Source: Burkholderiaceae bacterium (GTDB lineage: Bacteria > Pseudomonadota > Gammaproteobacteria > Burkholderiales > Burkholderiaceae_C). From it: a stretch of DNA of 64,000 nt. The stretch spans positions 1-64,000 of the forward strand of contig JADMJJ010000002.1 in NCBI GenBank assembly GCA_018780645.1. Direction: 5' to 3'. How positions within the stretch are numbered: position 1 is the first letter of the stretch; the number at the start of each line of letters is the position of its first letter. Both the position numbers and the translations under genes were made by a program. The notes below the pieces were generated by a model. The model was not told the DNA's origin. It made no database searches and saw only the letters and a program-made list of their open reading frames with translations. Below are positions 62,596-64,000 of this stretch, one piece after another.

Positions 62596-64000
62596 CTACG
62601 CACCGGGAGGGCTGTCCAGCACCGTCGCGCCCTCGTCGGACGGACCCGGTTGCGGCGCCTGTGGCGCCTGGCGCGGCAGGCTGATCAGCACGCGCGTGCC
62701 AGCGCCCGGCTCGCTCTCCACCTGAACCCGGCCACCCAGCAGCCCGGTCACCAGGCTGTGGACGATCTGCATGCCCAGGCCCGAGCCGCCCTGGCCCAGC
62801 TTGGTAGTGAAGAAGGCCTCGAACACACGCAGGCGCACCGCCTCCGTCATACCCTCGCCGTCATCGCTGCAAATGATCTGCACACGGTCATCGCCCAGCG
62901 CGTGGCACTGCACCGTCACCCGCCCCTGGTCGCGGCCGGCGAAGCCATGCAGCAGTGCGTTCTGCACGACATTGCTGACGACCTGGCCCAGCGGGCCGGG
63001 ATAGCTGTCCATCCGCAGGCCGGGCTCCAGCTCGACCGCCAGCTCGTAGGGTGAATGACGGAACATCGGCTGCAAGGTGGCCAGCAACTCGCCGATGACC
63101 TCGTGCGCCAGAAAGCTGCGGCGCATGTCGGTGGTCTGGTCCAGCGCCAGCTGCTTGAAGTCGCGGATGATGTCGGCGGCACGCCGCACATTGCTCATCA
63201 CCAGGGTGTTGCCTTCGATGGTCTTGCTCAGCATGCGGTCGAACTCGGACTTGCGCAGCTGCCCGGCATGCATGGCCTCGGACAGCTGGGTCTGCTCGGC
63301 CTGCATCGTCGAGGCCGCCATCAACGCATTGCCCAGCGGCGTGTTCAGCTCATGGGCCACGCCGGCCACCAGCCGGCCCAGCGAGGCCAGCTTTTCGGCC
63401 TCGATCAACTGCCGCTGGGTGTCACGCAGGGTGTCCAGCGCCTGCTGCAGCTCGCGGTTGGCGCTGCTCAGCGAGCCGGTGCGCTCCTCCACGCGCTCCT
63501 CCAGGGTCAGCGCATGGCGGGCCAGCTCCGCGTTCTTCTGCTGCAGCTCCTGCTCGCGAAGCTCCAGGCCGTGCATCATGCCGTTGAAGACCTGGGCCAT
63601 ATTGGCAATGTCACGCGGCCCCTCGACCTGGGCACGCAGCCCCAGCTGCCCCTCGCCGGCATGGGCCATCACCGCGGCGAGCTCGCCCAGCGGCCGGGTC
63701 AGGCGGCGCGCCAGCTGCCGCAAGGCCCACAGCAGCAGGGCCGAGAGCGCCAGGCCGACGCCGAAGTTGATCGCCACCAGCCGGCCGACCAGTTGCACCA
63801 GCGCGGCCTTGCCCTGGGTGACGCGCACAAAGCCCAGCAACTCGGCCTGCGCCGTCGGCGCTTCGAACGGCGAGGCCTCGCCGGGGTGCATGCGCACGGG
63901 CGCGACAAAGGTCCAGGCCGCACCGGTCTCCGCCTCCAGATAGGGCGCCAGCGCACCGGCCATCGGCGGCACGGCCGCCGCCGGTGCTGCGGCGCCACGT
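62596..64000 (-). CDS. Membrane sensor histidine kinase, C-terminal part (cut by window end)
   Basis: At least 467 residues are visible; the N-terminus lies beyond base 64000. From the visible start: end of a periplasmic or extracytoplasmic sensor region, a transmembrane helix (AINFGVGLALSALLLWAL), HAMP (RPLGELAAVMAHAGEGQLGLRAQV), a coiled coil, the dimerisation/phosphoacceptor segment EKLASLGRLVAGVAHELNTPLGNAL with its histidine, and HATPase_c (GQVVSNVVQNALLHGF; DDGEGM; GGSGLGMQIV). It ends in a Pro-rich tail. It is upstream of, and probably cotranscribed with, the TonB receptor. No response regulator is visible; it may lie beyond the window. Confidence 0.93.
   Translation of the reverse strand, partial: RGAAAPAAAVPPMAGALAPYLEAETGAAWTFVAPVRMHPGEASPFEAPTAQAELLGFVRVTQGKAALVQLVGRLVAINFGVGLALSALLLWALRQLARRLTRPLGELAAVMAHAGEGQLGLRAQVEGPRDIANMAQVFNGMMHGLELREQELQQKNAELARHALTLEERVEERTGSLSSANRELQQALDTLRDTQRQLIEAEKLASLGRLVAGVAHELNTPLGNALMAASTMQAEQTQLSEAMHAGQLRKSEFDRMLSKTIEGNTLVMSNVRRAADIIRDFKQLALDQTTDMRRSFLAHEVIGELLATLQPMFRHSPYELAVELEPGLRMDSYPGPLGQVVSNVVQNALLHGFAGRDQGRVTVQCHALGDDRVQIICSDDGEGMTEAVRLRVFEAFFTTKLGQGGSGLGMQIVHSLVTGLLGGRVQVESEPGAGTRVLISLPRQAPQAPQPGPSDEGATVLDSPPGA

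Overview
The window is about 64 kb of GC-rich (roughly two-thirds G+C by eye), densely packed chromosome. It looks like a betaproteobacterium of the order Burkholderiales, probably the Roseateles/Paucibacter/Rubrivivax/Mitsuaria group. The reasons are mreB lying head-to-head with gatCAB, pyrE and xthA close by, many TonB-dependent receptors, and the general protein flavour. No exact taxon can be proven from the sequence alone. I see no rRNA, tRNA, insertion sequence, prophage or CRISPR array.

Layout. 1-9022: housekeeping genes: mreB (partial), the amidotransferase operon gatCAB, a DUF4124 protein translationally coupled to pyrE, a TonB-dependent receptor with its own terminator and LacI-type palindromes upstream, and xthA. 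9394-15533: a chemotaxis receptor, an unrecognised outer-membrane barrel, and a DUF2306 / LytS-type kinase / LytTR regulator operon. 15609-22464: a LysR regulator divergent from a three-gene operon encoding a lipoprotein alkylsulfatase, a membrane-anchored sulfatase and an eight-haem cytochrome c with TPR repeats. 22448-27326: an alpha-helical protein resembling pore-forming toxins, a TetR regulator with an operator/promoter facing a membrane protein, a lipoprotein with a long Pro-Ala linker, and a CadR/PbrR-like MerR regulator. 27450-32015: an SsuABC/TauABC-type importer and a cyclic-nucleotide-regulated patatin phospholipase.

32103-42110 is the most interesting region. An operon encodes an STN-type TonB receptor, an MFS transporter, a class-C-type serine hydrolase and an M81 (MlrC-like) metallopeptidase. 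Divergent from it are a FecI-type sigma factor, a FecR-type anti-sigma factor and a D-amino-acid-oxidase-like flavoenzyme. The M81, serine-hydrolase and MFS combination mirrors mlrC, mlrB and mlrD of microcystin degraders, without mlrA, under cell-surface signalling control. It reads as an uptake and catabolism system for an unusual peptide.

42096-50906: a Zn/Cd/Pb P-type ATPase behind a textbook MerR-type promoter with a 19-bp spacer; its likely regulator is about 15 kb away. An orphan Anbu proteasome-like protease with an FMN reductase and a DUF2855 protein follows, then a flavoprotein divergent from a LysR gene coupled to a metallo-beta-lactamase-fold hydrolase, and a LuxR-type regulator. 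50907-57187 is an accessory segment: a lower-GC small ORF plus a DUF6065-like gene, facing an operon of an adenylyl cyclase/TPR protein, a PAP2/haloperoxidase-fold enzyme with a (Thr-Ser-Met)7 N-terminus, and a subtilisin-like protease. 57253-64000: a Tat-type M48 protease, an AmpG-like permease, a flavin reductase, a third TonB receptor and a sensor histidine kinase cut by the window edge.
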